From [Clostridium] hylemonae DSM 15053 (GTDB lineage: Bacteria > Bacillota > Clostridia > Lachnospirales > Lachnospiraceae), in the NCBI RefSeq assembly GCF_008281175.1, contig NZ_CP036524.1:1612001-1676000 (forward strand): a DNA stretch of 64,000 nucleotides, read 5' to 3'. The notes under the pieces are model-generated. The model had not been told where the DNA came from and made no database searches. It worked only from the letters and a program-made list of their open reading frames with translations. Positions 26,791 through 35,195 of this stretch are shown piece after piece; the first letter of the stretch is position 1; every line of letters starts with the position of its first letter. The translations under genes were made by a program, and so were the position numbers.

Positions 26791-26871
26791 ACAGGAATGA
26801 CATATCCGAGACCACTGAAAAGCGTATTTTATGCTGAAAGTATGTTTTTCAGTAGTTTCGGCGTCTCCTGT
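26791..26871 (+). ncRNA. Long imperfect hairpin in the pnp leader
   Basis: Outer arms ACAGGA (26791-26796) and TCCTGT (26866-26871) enclose a 16-bp near-perfect stem (26806-26821 with 26846-26861; one G-U, one mismatch). Inside is a small GCGTA-TTT-TATGC hairpin (26822-26834). The element begins about 15 bases after the -10, so it forms the 5' end of the pnp mRNA. In E. coli, pnp expression is autoregulated through an RNase III-cut leader stem; an analogous role is plausible here. Confidence 0.65.
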
Positions 26872-26905
26872 TTACTTAAAATGTAAGAGATAAAAGGAGA
26901 ACAAT

Positions 26906-28993
26906 ATGTATAAGAAATTTGAGATGGAACTGGCCGGCAGAAAACTCCGTGTAGATGTAGACAGGGTTGCGAAGCAGGCCAACGGAGCGGTGCTCATGCA
27001 CTATGGGGATACGACGGTACTCTGTACGGCAACGGCTTCTGAGAAGCCGAGAGAAGGAATCGACTTCTTCCCGCTAAGCGTTGAGTACAATGAGAGATTG
27101 TATTCTGTGGGCAAGATCCCGGGAGGATTCAACAAAAGAGAAGGAAAAGCTTCCGAGAATGCGGTGCTCACATGCCGTGTCATCGACAGACCGATGCGCC
27201 CGCTGTTCCCGAAGGATTACCGCAATGACGTTACACTCGAGAACCTTGTCATGTCAGTGGACCAGGACTGCAGCCCTGAACTGACGGCCATGCTCGGCGC
27301 GGCGATCGCTACTACGATTTCTGACATCCCGTTTGACGGACCGATTTCCGCCACACAGGTAGGGCTTGTGGACAATACGCTTGTATTCAATCCGACGGCC
27401 GCACAGAAAGAAGCTTCCGATATGGCGCTTACGGTCGCTTCCACAAGAGATAAGGTGATCATGATCGAAGCCGGGGCCAATGAAGTCCCGGAAGATAAGA
27501 TGATAGAAGCCATCTTCGCCGCACACGAGCTGAACCAGAAAGTGATAGCTTTTATAGACACTATCGTGGCCGAGTGCGGAAAACAGAAGCATACGTATGA
27601 AAGCTGTGCTGTTCCGGAAGAGCTGTTCGCTGCGATCAGGGAACTTGTTCCGCCGCAGGAGATGGAAGAGGCAGTATTTACAGATGACAAGCAGACACGT
27701 GAGGAAAATATCCGTGTCATCACAGCCAGACTGGAAGAAGCTTTTGCGGAGAAAGAAGAATGGCTTGAGGTGCTCTCAGAGGCAGTATACCAGTACCAGA
27801 AAAAGACTGTGCGCAAGATGATATTAAAAGACCACAAGCGTCCGGACGGCAGGGCTGTCGACCAGATCAGAGCGCTGGCCGCAGAGATCGATCTGATACC
27901 GAGGGTACATGGTTCCGCCATGTTTACAAGGGGACAGACACAGATATGTACGGTCACTACACTGGCACCGCTGGCAGAAGCGCAGAGACTGGACGGACTT
28001 GATGAGGCGGAGACTTCCAAGAGATACATGCATCACTATAACTTCCCGTCTTACTCCGTGGGAGAGACGAGACCGTCAAGAGGACCCGGACGCCGTGAGA
28101 TCGGCCATGGAGCTCTGGCAGAGAGGGCTCTCATACCTGTACTGCCGTCGGAGACAGAGTTCCCATATGCGATCCGTACGGTATCAGAGACATTTGAATC
28201 CAATGGATCAACTTCCCAGGCAAGTATCTGTGCGTCCTCCATGTCACTTATGGCAGCGGGTGTTCCGATCAAGGCCGCGGTCGCAGGTATCTCCGCAGGA
28301 CTTGTGACAGGCGACACGGATGACGATTATCTTGTGCTCACCGATATTCAGGGACTGGAAGACTTTTTCGGCGACATGGACTTCAAGGTTGCAGGTACGC
28401 ATAAAGGTATCACTGCAATTCAGATGGACATTAAGATTCACGGACTGACAAGGCCGATCATCGAGGAAGCCATTGCGACGACGAAGAAAGCAAGAACCTT
28501 TATCCTTGACGAAGTGATGAACAAGACGATCGCAGAGCCGAGACCGGAAGTGGGAGCGTATGCGCCGAAGATCATCCAGATGCAGATCGATCCGCAGAAG
28601 ATCGGTGATGTAGTGGGACAGCGCGGCAAGACGATCAATGCCATCATAGAGCAGACAGGCGTTAAGATCGATATTACCGACGACGGTGCCGTTTCTATCT
28701 GCGGCGTAGAGGCCGACAGCATGGCGGAAGCAAAAAGACTGATCGAAATTATCGTGGCGGACTTTGAGGCAGGCCAGATACTGGAAGGTAAAGTAGTCAG
28801 CATTAAAGAGTTTGGTGCATTCCTTGAATTTGCTCCGGGCAAAGAAGGTATGGTTCATATTTCCAAGATTTCAAAAGAGAGGATCAACCATGTAGAAGAT
28901 GTACTGACACTGGGAGACGTTGTCACGGTAGTATGCCTTGGCAAGGACAAGATGGGGCGTATCTCTTTCAGCATGAAAGATGTTGCAAAATAA
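26906..28993 (+). CDS. pnp: Polynucleotide phosphorylase
   Basis: This 695-residue 3'-5' exoribonuclease and polymerase is part of RNA turnover. Two RNase PH-like core domains are visible (LMHYGDTTVLCTATASEKPREGIDFFPLSVEY-type residues from about 30; FTRGQTQICTVTTLA near 342). The second core contains EIGHGALAERAL and GDMDFKVAGT. A KH domain (IGDVVGQRGKTINAIIEQTGVKIDI near 572) and an S1 domain (GKVVSIKEFGAFLEFAPGKEGMVHIS) close the protein. AAAAGGAGA precedes the ATG. It is monocistronic, with a structured leader and terminator. Confidence 0.98.
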   Translation: MYKKFEMELAGRKLRVDVDRVAKQANGAVLMHYGDTTVLCTATASEKPREGIDFFPLSVEYNERLYSVGKIPGGFNKREGKASENAVLTCRVIDRPMRPLFPKDYRNDVTLENLVMSVDQDCSPELTAMLGAAIATTISDIPFDGPISATQVGLVDNTLVFNPTAAQKEASDMALTVASTRDKVIMIEAGANEVPEDKMIEAIFAAHELNQKVIAFIDTIVAECGKQKHTYESCAVPEELFAAIRELVPPQEMEEAVFTDDKQTREENIRVITARLEEAFAEKEEWLEVLSEAVYQYQKKTVRKMILKDHKRPDGRAVDQIRALAAEIDLIPRVHGSAMFTRGQTQICTVTTLAPLAEAQRLDGLDEAETSKRYMHHYNFPSYSVGETRPSRGPGRREIGHGALAERALIPVLPSETEFPYAIRTVSETFESNGSTSQASICASSMSLMAAGVPIKAAVAGISAGLVTGDTDDDYLVLTDIQGLEDFFGDMDFKVAGTHKGITAIQMDIKIHGLTRPIIEEAIATTKKARTFILDEVMNKTIAEPRPEVGAYAPKIIQMQIDPQKIGDVVGQRGKTINAIIEQTGVKIDITDDGAVSICGVEADSMAEAKRLIEIIVADFEAGQILEGKVVSIKEFGAFLEFAPGKEGMVHISKISKERINHVEDVLTLGDVVTVVCLGKDKMGRISFSMKDVAK

Positions 28994-29003
28994 ATTAGGG
29001 AAG

Positions 29004-29044
29004 AACCACAGAATGCAGGAAACTGATTCTGTGGTTTTTGTCTT
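29004..29044 (+). terminator. Terminator of pnp
   Basis: AACCACAGAAT (29004-29014) pairs with ATTCTGTGGTT (29026-29036), followed by a T-rich tract. Confidence 0.85.
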
Positions 29045-29097
29045 TATGGTACGGTTTCTTTCCCGTTCCATAACAGTTGAGAAGGAGGACATTATCA

Positions 29098-30003
29098 ATG
29101 AAAGTATATATTATAGGGATGGGCGCGCTGGGCGTCATGTATGCGGATCACATTAAAGAACACGGCGGCGACGTGGCGTTTGTCATGGACCGCGAGAGGC
29201 TGGCGAGATATGAAGGACGTCCGGTCATCTGCAACGGCAGGGAACAGACCTTTGCCATGTTGGATGCTGCCGAGGCGGCCCCTGCGGACCTCGTGATAAC
29301 AGCGGTGAAATACAGCGGCCTTAAACCGGCCATACAGACGATGAGACACTGTGTAGGGGCAGATACCATCCTTATGTCCGTCATGAACGGGATCAGCAGC
29401 GAAGATATCATTGCAGAGACATACGGGAGCGGGAGAATGGTCTATACGGTAGCCCAGGGTATGGATGCCATGAAGGCAGGAAATGTGCTCAAGTACACAC
29501 AGATGGGCGAACTGTGCATCGGCAGGAAGGAGCCGGCCCAAAAGTCCAATGTAGAGCGTGTGGCGGCATATTTCGACAGCATCGGCATGCCGTATACGGT
29601 GGACGAAGATATTATGCACCGGATCTGGGGCAAGTTCATGCTGAATGTAGGCGTGAACCAGACTTGTATGGCATACGGCACTACATATGAGGGCGTACTT
29701 CTGCCGGGAGAGCCCCATGATATTATGCTGGAAGCCATGCATGAAGTGATCGCCGCCGCAAACGCGGAGGGAATCGCGCTCGGGGAAGAAGACGTGGATT
29801 TCTACGTCGGCCTTTTGGGAAAACTTGATCCGAACGGCTATCCGTCTATGGCCCAGGACAGGGTTGCGCGGCGTTATTCGGAGGTGGAGATGTTTGCGGG
29901 GACAGTGATCCCCATATGCGAGAAGCACAAAATACCGGCTCCGGCCAACAGAAAGCTGTATGAGATGGTAAAAGCGATAGAGAAAGAGTACGGACAGGGA
30001 TAA
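29098..30003 (+). CDS. Ketopantoate reductase family protein (ApbA/PanE)
   Basis: This 301-residue NADPH-dependent reductase starts MKVYIIGMGALGVMYADHI, with the GxGxxG Rossmann motif at residues 7-12. LVITAVKYSGLKPAI near 65-79 and IWGKFMLNVGVNQTC near 177-191 match the ApbA/PanE catalytic region with its conserved lysine and asparagine. True ketopantoate reductase acts in pantothenate synthesis, but paralogues with other substrates are common, so the exact substrate is open. Seven upstream in-frame codons lie before the GAGAAGGAGG site and are excluded. It follows the pnp terminator. Confidence 0.85.
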   Translation: MKVYIIGMGALGVMYADHIKEHGGDVAFVMDRERLARYEGRPVICNGREQTFAMLDAAEAAPADLVITAVKYSGLKPAIQTMRHCVGADTILMSVMNGISSEDIIAETYGSGRMVYTVAQGMDAMKAGNVLKYTQMGELCIGRKEPAQKSNVERVAAYFDSIGMPYTVDEDIMHRIWGKFMLNVGVNQTCMAYGTTYEGVLLPGEPHDIMLEAMHEVIAAANAEGIALGEEDVDFYVGLLGKLDPNGYPSMAQDRVARRYSEVEMFAGTVIPICEKHKIPAPANRKLYEMVKAIEKEYGQG

Positions 30004-30074
30004 GGGCGGCGAAGAAAGTGTTCGACGAGCCGGGCGTGAAGAAGCAACCTGAAAAATCGAAAAGAGGTGTTTTT

Positions 30075-30743
30075 ATGGCAAACGTCTTGATTGTGGAAGA
30101 TGAAAAGAACATGCAGGATATCATTGTTGAATATATGCGGCGGGGCGGTCATACTTGTTTCACCGCCGACGATGGCGTGGACGCTTTAATGATTTTGAAA
30201 AGCAATCCAATGGATTTGATGATACTGGACGTGATGATGCCCCATCTGGACGGCTTTTCCGTCTGTAAGCTGGCGCGTGAAATGAGCAATATGCCGATTA
30301 TCATGCTGACAGCCAAAGGCGGCGAGGACGATAAGTTAAAGGGCTACGAGTACGGAGCCGACGACTACATGACAAAGCCTTTCAGCCCCAAGGTACTGCT
30401 TGCAAAAGCAAACGCCCTGCTCCGCCGTTCTTCTCCCGCTCCTTTGGACGCGTTAAATGTTGGGAAAATAATGGTAATACCATCGTCTCATAAGGTGTTT
30501 ATAGACGGGCAGGAGATCACCCTTACCCATAAAGAATATGAACTGCTGTATTTCCTCATGGTAAATCCCGGACAGATTTTTGCCCGCGACCAGCTATTGA
30601 ACAGAATCTGGGGATATGACTTCGAGGGTACTACCCGGACGGTAGATACCCATATCAAGACCTTGCGGCAGAAATTGGGCGACGAGGGGAAACATATCGT
30701 CACACTCATTCGCTCCGGCTATAAATTCGAGGTGGCAGTATGA
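30075..30743 (+). CDS. OmpR-family response regulator of an acquired two-component/ABC module
   Basis: This 222-residue regulator starts MANVLIVEDEKNMQDII. The phospho-acceptor aspartate lies in LMILDVMMPHLDGF near residue 51, the conserved lysine in DYMTKPFSP near 100, and the winged-helix effector ends TRTVDTHIKTLRQKLGDEG / IRSGYKFEV. GAGGTG precedes the ATG; in-frame codons upstream are not needed. The stop overlaps the ATG of the kinase gene. Base and codon use turn AT-richer here than in flanking core genes, which supports acquisition. The four TCACA repeats at 31890-31928 are the obvious candidate target. Confidence 0.93.
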   Translation: MANVLIVEDEKNMQDIIVEYMRRGGHTCFTADDGVDALMILKSNPMDLMILDVMMPHLDGFSVCKLAREMSNMPIIMLTAKGGEDDKLKGYEYGADDYMTKPFSPKVLLAKANALLRRSSPAPLDALNVGKIMVIPSSHKVFIDGQEITLTHKEYELLYFLMVNPGQIFARDQLLNRIWGYDFEGTTRTVDTHIKTLRQKLGDEGKHIVTLIRSGYKFEVAV

Positions 30744-31816
30744 AATTAGATGATAATTTTACGTTCCGTACAGTCCGAAAAAAGATACTGATAATTTCAA
30801 AGCTGGCCGGTATCCTGCTTATCCTTTCCTACATCCTTTCAACCAAGTTGGAAATCGATCCTGATGTTTCATTTGCGGTTTGGTTTGCCTTTGTGATTGC
30901 CATTGTCCTTGTTGTCGATTTTCTAATGGGACACTTTATTTCAAAACCCATCTCTAAACTCAATCAAACGGCCAGGAAGATGGCAAAACTGGATTTTTCC
31001 GACCCTTGCACCATTACGACCAATGATGAATTTGGAGAAATGGCCGTAAGCCTCAGCACTATGGCCGAAAATCTGCAACAGGCGCTTACCGGATTGGAAG
31101 CAGCCAATACCCGGCTTGAACAAGACGTAGAGCAGGAGCGGCGGCTGTTGGCCGAGCGTAAAGAACTGGTCGATAACCTGTCCCATGAAATGAAAACCCC
31201 GCTGGGCGTGATCCGCGCCTATGCCGAGGGTCTGCAGGACGAAGCGGACGAGGCCAAAAAGCAAAAGTATTCAGCAATTATCATAGCGGAAACCGAGCGG
31301 ATGAGCAATCTAATTACAACCCTGTTGGATTTGTCGGCGCTGGAAACGGGAGCCTGTCGGCTTGTTCCTGAGCGGTTTGATTTTGTGGAATTTTTAGAAA
31401 CAGTTGCCGGGAGATTGCTGATCGACACGCCGGACGCCAACTTCACTCTGCAATATGAACTTCCCGATAAGAGAGCCTATGTAGATGTGGACAAGGCCCG
31501 TATGGAGCAGGTTTTAGACAATCTGCTCGTCAACGCAAAAAAGAATGTCCAGCCGGGTGGTATTTTGAAACTGTCTCTAAAAGAACAGATGGGGACGCTG
31601 TATTTCTCCGTCTATAACCAAGGCCCCACGATTCCGCAGGAAAATCTACCTAAGATCTGGACAAAATTTTACCGGGATGTCAACTCTCAATACAGCGGTT
31701 CCGGGCTGGGGCTAGCCATCGTCGCGCAGATACTGTCTATGCAGAATTTGAGCTATGGAGTGGAAAATCTTTCCGACGGCGTTCAATTCTATTTCTCCAT
31801 TCCCACAGTCAAATAA
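30740..31816 (+). CDS. Sensor histidine kinase, intramembrane-sensing type
   Basis: This 358-residue kinase has two transmembrane helices at about residues 16-34 and 46-66 with only about a dozen residues between them, then HAMP (residues 66-118). The DHp domain carries the phospho-acceptor H149 in NLSHEMKTPLG. The HATPase domain has an N-box DNLLVNAKKNV, a YNQGPTIP-type G1 box, and GSGLGLAIVAQI. Kinases with nearly no extracellular loop are typical of Firmicute cell-envelope and antimicrobial-peptide responses, where the transporter often supplies the signal. The gene is translationally coupled to the response regulator and followed by a terminator separating it from the transporter genes. 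Confidence 0.92.
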   Translation: MKLDDNFTFRTVRKKILIISKLAGILLILSYILSTKLEIDPDVSFAVWFAFVIAIVLVVDFLMGHFISKPISKLNQTARKMAKLDFSDPCTITTNDEFGEMAVSLSTMAENLQQALTGLEAANTRLEQDVEQERRLLAERKELVDNLSHEMKTPLGVIRAYAEGLQDEADEAKKQKYSAIIIAETERMSNLITTLLDLSALETGACRLVPERFDFVEFLETVAGRLLIDTPDANFTLQYELPDKRAYVDVDKARMEQVLDNLLVNAKKNVQPGGILKLSLKEQMGTLYFSVYNQGPTIPQENLPKIWTKFYRDVNSQYSGSGLGLAIVAQILSMQNLSYGVENLSDGVQFYFSIPTVK

Positions 31817-31832
31817 ATTGTTTTCATATGCG

Positions 31833-31878
31833 GCCCTGCTTTCAGAGGATCATATCAATACGAGAGCAGGGCTTTTTC
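31833..31878 (+). terminator. Terminator after the histidine kinase gene
   Basis: GCCCTGCT (31833-31840) pairs with AGCAGGGC (31865-31872), followed by TTTTTC. It separates the regulator pair from the transporter genes, which therefore need the promoter described next. Confidence 0.8.
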
Positions 31879-31889
31879 TATTGCAAAAT

Positions 31890-31941
31890 TTCACACCAGC
31901 TTCACAGCGGCCTCACATCGACTTCACCACATTTTTATAAA
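31890..31941 (+). promoter_or_regulatory. Four 11-bp-phased TTCACA repeats and -10 of the ABC operon
   Basis: TCACA starts at 31891, 31902 and 31913, with TCACC at 31924, exactly 11 bp apart and mostly preceded by T. TATAAA at 31936-31941 is a plausible -10; the repeats overlap the place where a -35 would be, and no good -35 exists. This is the layout of an activator-dependent promoter bound by an OmpR/VanR-type regulator in direct-repeat mode. Confidence 0.7.
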
Positions 31942-31989
31942 TTTTCCTCAACAAGAGGGTTTTGACCCTGGAAAAAAGGAGGCTGTTAT

Positions 31990-32145
31990 ATGGAATTTTT
32001 AGGTTTGACTTGGTACTGGTGGCTGGTGATCGTGGTGGTGCTGGTGATTTCAATTCCGTTCAAAATCAGGTTTATGAAGTGGTGGAGCAAGCGCCAGCAT
32101 CACAAGAAAAAGGATCGGCACGGGAAATGGGGTGACGATGAATGA
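31990..32145 (+). CDS. 51-residue membrane peptide of the ABC module
   Basis: This is an unrecognised small protein. The ATG at 31990 follows AAAAAAGGAGG with 9-base spacing. The N-terminal half is one hydrophobic helix (LTWYWWLVIVVVLVISIPF, about residues 6-24). The C-terminal half is highly basic and hydrophilic, with KWWSKRQHHKKKDRHGKW. The stop overlaps the ATG of the ABC ATPase gene (ATGA), so translation is coupled. It is the first gene after the phased-repeat promoter. A small accessory or signalling subunit of the transporter, or a regulator of the kinase, is possible; function is unknown. Confidence 0.75.
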   Translation: MEFLGLTWYWWLVIVVVLVISIPFKIRFMKWWSKRQHHKKKDRHGKWGDDE

Positions 32146-32990
32146 TTGAAGTAAAAGATTTGACTTTTTCCTACGGGAAAGATAAACAGGCCCTTCACGG
32201 CTTGAACTTCACCGTAGAAGATGGAGAAATCTTTGGCTTTCTGGGGCCGAATGGCTCTGGAAAGTCAACGACCCAAAAAATTCTGACCGGGATTTTGAAA
32301 GGTCATGGCGGTAAGGTGTCCCTGTTTGGACAGGATATTTCCGCCGCGCACACGCAGGAGTTTTTTCAAAAGATCGGCGTTTTGTTTGAGTTTCCCTATC
32401 TGTACGCCAACTTGAGCGCCATTGATAACCTCAAATATTTTTCTTCTTTCTATCCCAAAGGGCAACTGCGGGATATTCAGGAAGTTTTGGACGAATTGGA
32501 GTTTAAGCCTGATTTTTTGAAAAAGCCGGTTTCCTCCTACTCGAAAGGTATGCGGCAACGGGCAAGCATGGCGCGGGCGCTGATCAGCAATCCCAAGCTC
32601 TTGTTTCTGGACGAGCCGACCAGCGGGCTTGACCCGTCCGGCGCTGTTCTCTTCCGCAAGATTATTGAAGCGGAGCGGAAGAAAGGCACCACAGTATTTC
32701 TAACGACCCACAATATGCTGGACGCCGATCTGCTCTGTGACCGCGTAGCCTTTATCTCCAATGGAAGAATTATGGCGCTGGACACGCCCAAAAATCTGAA
32801 AGAACAGAACAGCAACCACCGCGTCGTGATTGATTATCTGTACCAGGGGAAGCGGGAGGAAAAAACGATTGAGGCCCCGGAATTGGAGGCGGGCATCCCC
32901 TATGCACATGACGAGATCATCAGCATACATTCACAGGAACCTACCTTGGAGGATATGTTTATCAAATACACGGGAAGGGGGCTGTCTTGA
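32142..32990 (+). CDS. ABC transporter ATP-binding protein (peptide/antibiotic efflux type)
   Basis: This 282-residue ATPase has Walker A GPNGSGKST near residues 36-44, signature YSKGMRQRASMARAL near 135-149, Walker B LLFLDEP near 157-163 with SGLDPSG after it, and the switch histidine in FLTTHNM near 189. The C-terminal about 70 residues form the accessory domain common in BcrA/CcmA-like drug ATPases. It starts inside the stop of the 51-residue peptide gene, and its own stop overlaps the start of the first permease. With two permeases it resembles lantibiotic-type ATPase-plus-two-permease exporters such as the clostridial CprABC arrangement (family-level analogy). Confidence 0.93.
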   Translation: MIEVKDLTFSYGKDKQALHGLNFTVEDGEIFGFLGPNGSGKSTTQKILTGILKGHGGKVSLFGQDISAAHTQEFFQKIGVLFEFPYLYANLSAIDNLKYFSSFYPKGQLRDIQEVLDELEFKPDFLKKPVSSYSKGMRQRASMARALISNPKLLFLDEPTSGLDPSGAVLFRKIIEAERKKGTTVFLTTHNMLDADLLCDRVAFISNGRIMALDTPKNLKEQNSNHRVVIDYLYQGKREEKTIEAPELEAGIPYAHDEIISIHSQEPTLEDMFIKYTGRGLS

Positions 32991-33985
32991 TGTGGAAAAG
33001 CCTCTGTTCTCTATTCATAAAAGATTGCCGGATGATGGTATCTGGAAAATTTTTTCTTATGTCGGTGGGCTTCCTGGTTCTTTACACTTTGTATGTGAAC
33101 TTTGGATACGTTAAATTTATGGACGCCGGGCTATACAATGTGTATCTGTATGACCCGGCAGGAACACAGACAACGGTTTCCTCGCTGGTTCAGCGAGTTT
33201 CATCGAAAGAAGCACTTGACACAATTTTACTCGATGATACGAACGGAGTTGGCATTGATGCCAGTACCGGGGAGCCACAGCTTGTATTCTATGAGGGAAC
33301 GGAAAATGCTGACCACCACCGGGTCGATTACGCACTTTCTCTCCTGCAGCCATCAGGGAATCACAGCGCCGAAGTGATAGGCTCCAATACGCCGGAACAA
33401 AAGGCAAGGAAAGAGATTACCTGTGAACTGCTGTTTTTTGAAATTGCTGCTGTTGGATTTTTAGGGATCGCCGCTGTGCTGTTCAAGGAAAAAGGGATGG
33501 GGGTTATCCGTGTTCATGCCATTATGCCCTTGCGGAAAAATCTATTCATCCTGTCCAAGCTGGCAATTTTCCTGCTGTCCGATCTGCTCTTTGCAATATT
33601 GCTCACAATGCTGAATGTCGGATTATCGGATACCGTATCTATATTGCCTGCAGTGTTACTTCAAACGGCGCTCCTGTCCTTGTTTATGGCTTTGACCGGA
33701 CTGACATGTACCCTGCTTCTAAAAGATTTCCGACAGTTTACATTGGCCTATCTGCTGATTGCTATTTTTGTCTCAACTCCTGTATTTTTGTCGGCAAATA
33801 CGTCGGTAAAGCTGGATTGGATCGGGTTCCATCCATTCTATCACATTTATATGGGACTGAAAAATGCTTACTTTGGAACACCAACAGCCGGCCCGCTTTA
33901 CTATTTGGGTTATGCTGGAGCAATCGCGGCGCTATTCGTCGCAGTACAATTTGTGTTCCAGAGAGAAATAGGAAAGGAGGGCTGA
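32990..33985 (+). CDS. ABC-2 type permease, first of pair
   Basis: This about 331-residue integral membrane protein has one N-terminal transmembrane helix (about residues 19-42) and an extracytoplasmic stretch of about 110 residues. Five further hydrophobic segments occupy the C-terminal half, for example ELLFFEIAAVGFLGIAAVLF and FVAVQFVF. This is the usual ABC-2 permease layout. The ATG at 32990 overlaps the ATPase stop (TGATG), with GGGAAGGGG upstream; a TTG one codon earlier is less likely. It is predicted to form the membrane channel with the next permease. Confidence 0.85.
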   Translation: MWKSLCSLFIKDCRMMVSGKFFLMSVGFLVLYTLYVNFGYVKFMDAGLYNVYLYDPAGTQTTVSSLVQRVSSKEALDTILLDDTNGVGIDASTGEPQLVFYEGTENADHHRVDYALSLLQPSGNHSAEVIGSNTPEQKARKEITCELLFFEIAAVGFLGIAAVLFKEKGMGVIRVHAIMPLRKNLFILSKLAIFLLSDLLFAILLTMLNVGLSDTVSILPAVLLQTALLSLFMALTGLTCTLLLKDFRQFTLAYLLIAIFVSTPVFLSANTSVKLDWIGFHPFYHIYMGLKNAYFGTPTAGPLYYLGYAGAIAALFVAVQFVFQREIGKEG

Positions 33986-33987
33986 CA

Positions 33988-34998
33988 ATGAAAGGATTGC
34001 GTTATCAACTTAAAAGTGTTCTGAAAGATAAGTTTTGCCTGATGTCTTTTCTTCTGCCGATTATCGTCGCTGTGGCGTTAACCTTTGTCGGCTCGATTGA
34101 CCTTTCTTCACTGGGAGAACTTCATTTTGGCGTTTTGGAAAACAACTTGTCTGCTCAAACCGTCACATGGCTGGAGCGATATGGCCCGGTGACAACTTAT
34201 TCAACGCCGGAAGAACTGATGGATGCAATCAACGAGCCTTCTACAAATTTAATCGGTGTGGAGATTGACGGAGACAGTATCAAGACCATTCTTTCCGGCG
34301 ACGAGCTGGATGTATTTCGTCAAACCGCCGACACGCTCCCCGCTTTATATGAGCAACGCGGCATGGCCCGGCAGGTGAAGGTTCAAATTATGGAACACCC
34401 CAATATGATGACGGGATTTCAAGATATGTTTGCTGCCATAACGCTGATCGTCGCTATGTTTATGGGCTGTACCTTCAATGCCATGAACATTGTTTCAGAG
34501 AAGGAGGACGGCGTAGCGTTTATCAACGAAATTTTACCCATGACCCACAGCCGGTACATCATGCAGAAACTTATCATTGGTTTCCTCTGTGGGTGCTTGT
34601 CCTCGATCATTACAGCTTGTATCTGTTTTCAACTTTCCCTGCATAATACTGCCCTCATGCTGGTACTAATTGTTCTTTCCGCATTTGTGGCCGCTCTCAT
34701 CGGCCTGTACATCGGCAGGTTTTCTGAGGGGCTTATGGTCAGCGTGGTCTATCTTAAAATCGTTATGCTGTTGTTCATGGCCGTCCCGATCCTTAGCTTT
34801 CTTTTGGGGAGCGGCAATTCGCTTCTCTCCGCAATTTGCTACCTTGTCCCCTCGCAGGCAACTTTCGAGGGCATTATGAGCCTTTCGGGCGGAAGTTCTG
34901 CAACAATAACAAAAGATATTCTTATACTTACAGCTCATTGTGCGGCATGGTTTCTACTCTACATTGCCCTTTCTGTGCGCCGCAGGAGAAAAGCATAG
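33988..34998 (+). CDS. ABC-2 type permease, second of pair
   Basis: This 336-residue permease starts MKGLRYQLKSVLKDKFCLMSF, with a first membrane helix at about 20-40. An extracellular domain of about 110 residues follows, then five or six membrane segments (LIVAMFMGCTFNAM, LIIGFLCGCLSSIITACICF, LVLIVLSAFVAALIGLYIG and so on). GGAAAGGAGG lies directly before the ATG, just 2 bp after the preceding stop; a longer open frame upstream overlaps the first permease and is spurious. It is distantly similar in layout to the preceding permease, as in heterodimeric exporters. It is the last clear gene of the acquired module. Confidence 0.88.
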   Translation: MKGLRYQLKSVLKDKFCLMSFLLPIIVAVALTFVGSIDLSSLGELHFGVLENNLSAQTVTWLERYGPVTTYSTPEELMDAINEPSTNLIGVEIDGDSIKTILSGDELDVFRQTADTLPALYEQRGMARQVKVQIMEHPNMMTGFQDMFAAITLIVAMFMGCTFNAMNIVSEKEDGVAFINEILPMTHSRYIMQKLIIGFLCGCLSSIITACICFQLSLHNTALMLVLIVLSAFVAALIGLYIGRFSEGLMVSVVYLKIVMLLFMAVPILSFLLGSGNSLLSAICYLVPSQATFEGIMSLSGGSSATITKDILILTAHCAAWFLLYIALSVRRRRKA

Positions 34999-35039
34999 CA
35001 ATATAAGCCATCTGCCCAGTGGCAAAAGGAGGAAGGGAA

Positions 35040-35195
35040 ATGCTTGATAAGAAAAGTGATTACGCGCTGAACGCCAGCCTTAGACCCGGTAATGGCACAC
35101 CGGGGCGAGATCGCGGTAATCTGCCGGAAATAAATTTTTCGGCAGAAGGGGTTGTAAAAAATAGTCAATACGGTATTGTTATATATATGGAATGA
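35040..35195 (+). CDS. Possible 51-residue hypothetical ORF after the ABC module
   Basis: An open frame with an excellent AAAAGGAGGAAGG site encodes a 51-residue polar peptide (MLDKKSDYAL... ending YGIVIYME), which I do not recognise. Against it, the DNA contains two hairpins (CCCGG..CCGGG near 35083-35102 and CTGCCG..CGGCAG near 35121-35145), and the 3' end overlaps the likely promoter and operator of the TetR operon. It could be a remnant at the edge of the inserted module. Apart from this frame, I see only the hairpins between 34999 and 35192. Confidence 0.25.
   Translation: MLDKKSDYALNASLRPGNGTPGRDRGNLPEINFSAEGVVKNSQYGIVIYME

Noticed and set aside
33706-33987. Longer N-terminus for the second permease of the acquired module
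   Set aside because: It would overlap the preceding permease in another frame; GGAAAGGAGG and ATG at 33988 fix the start.
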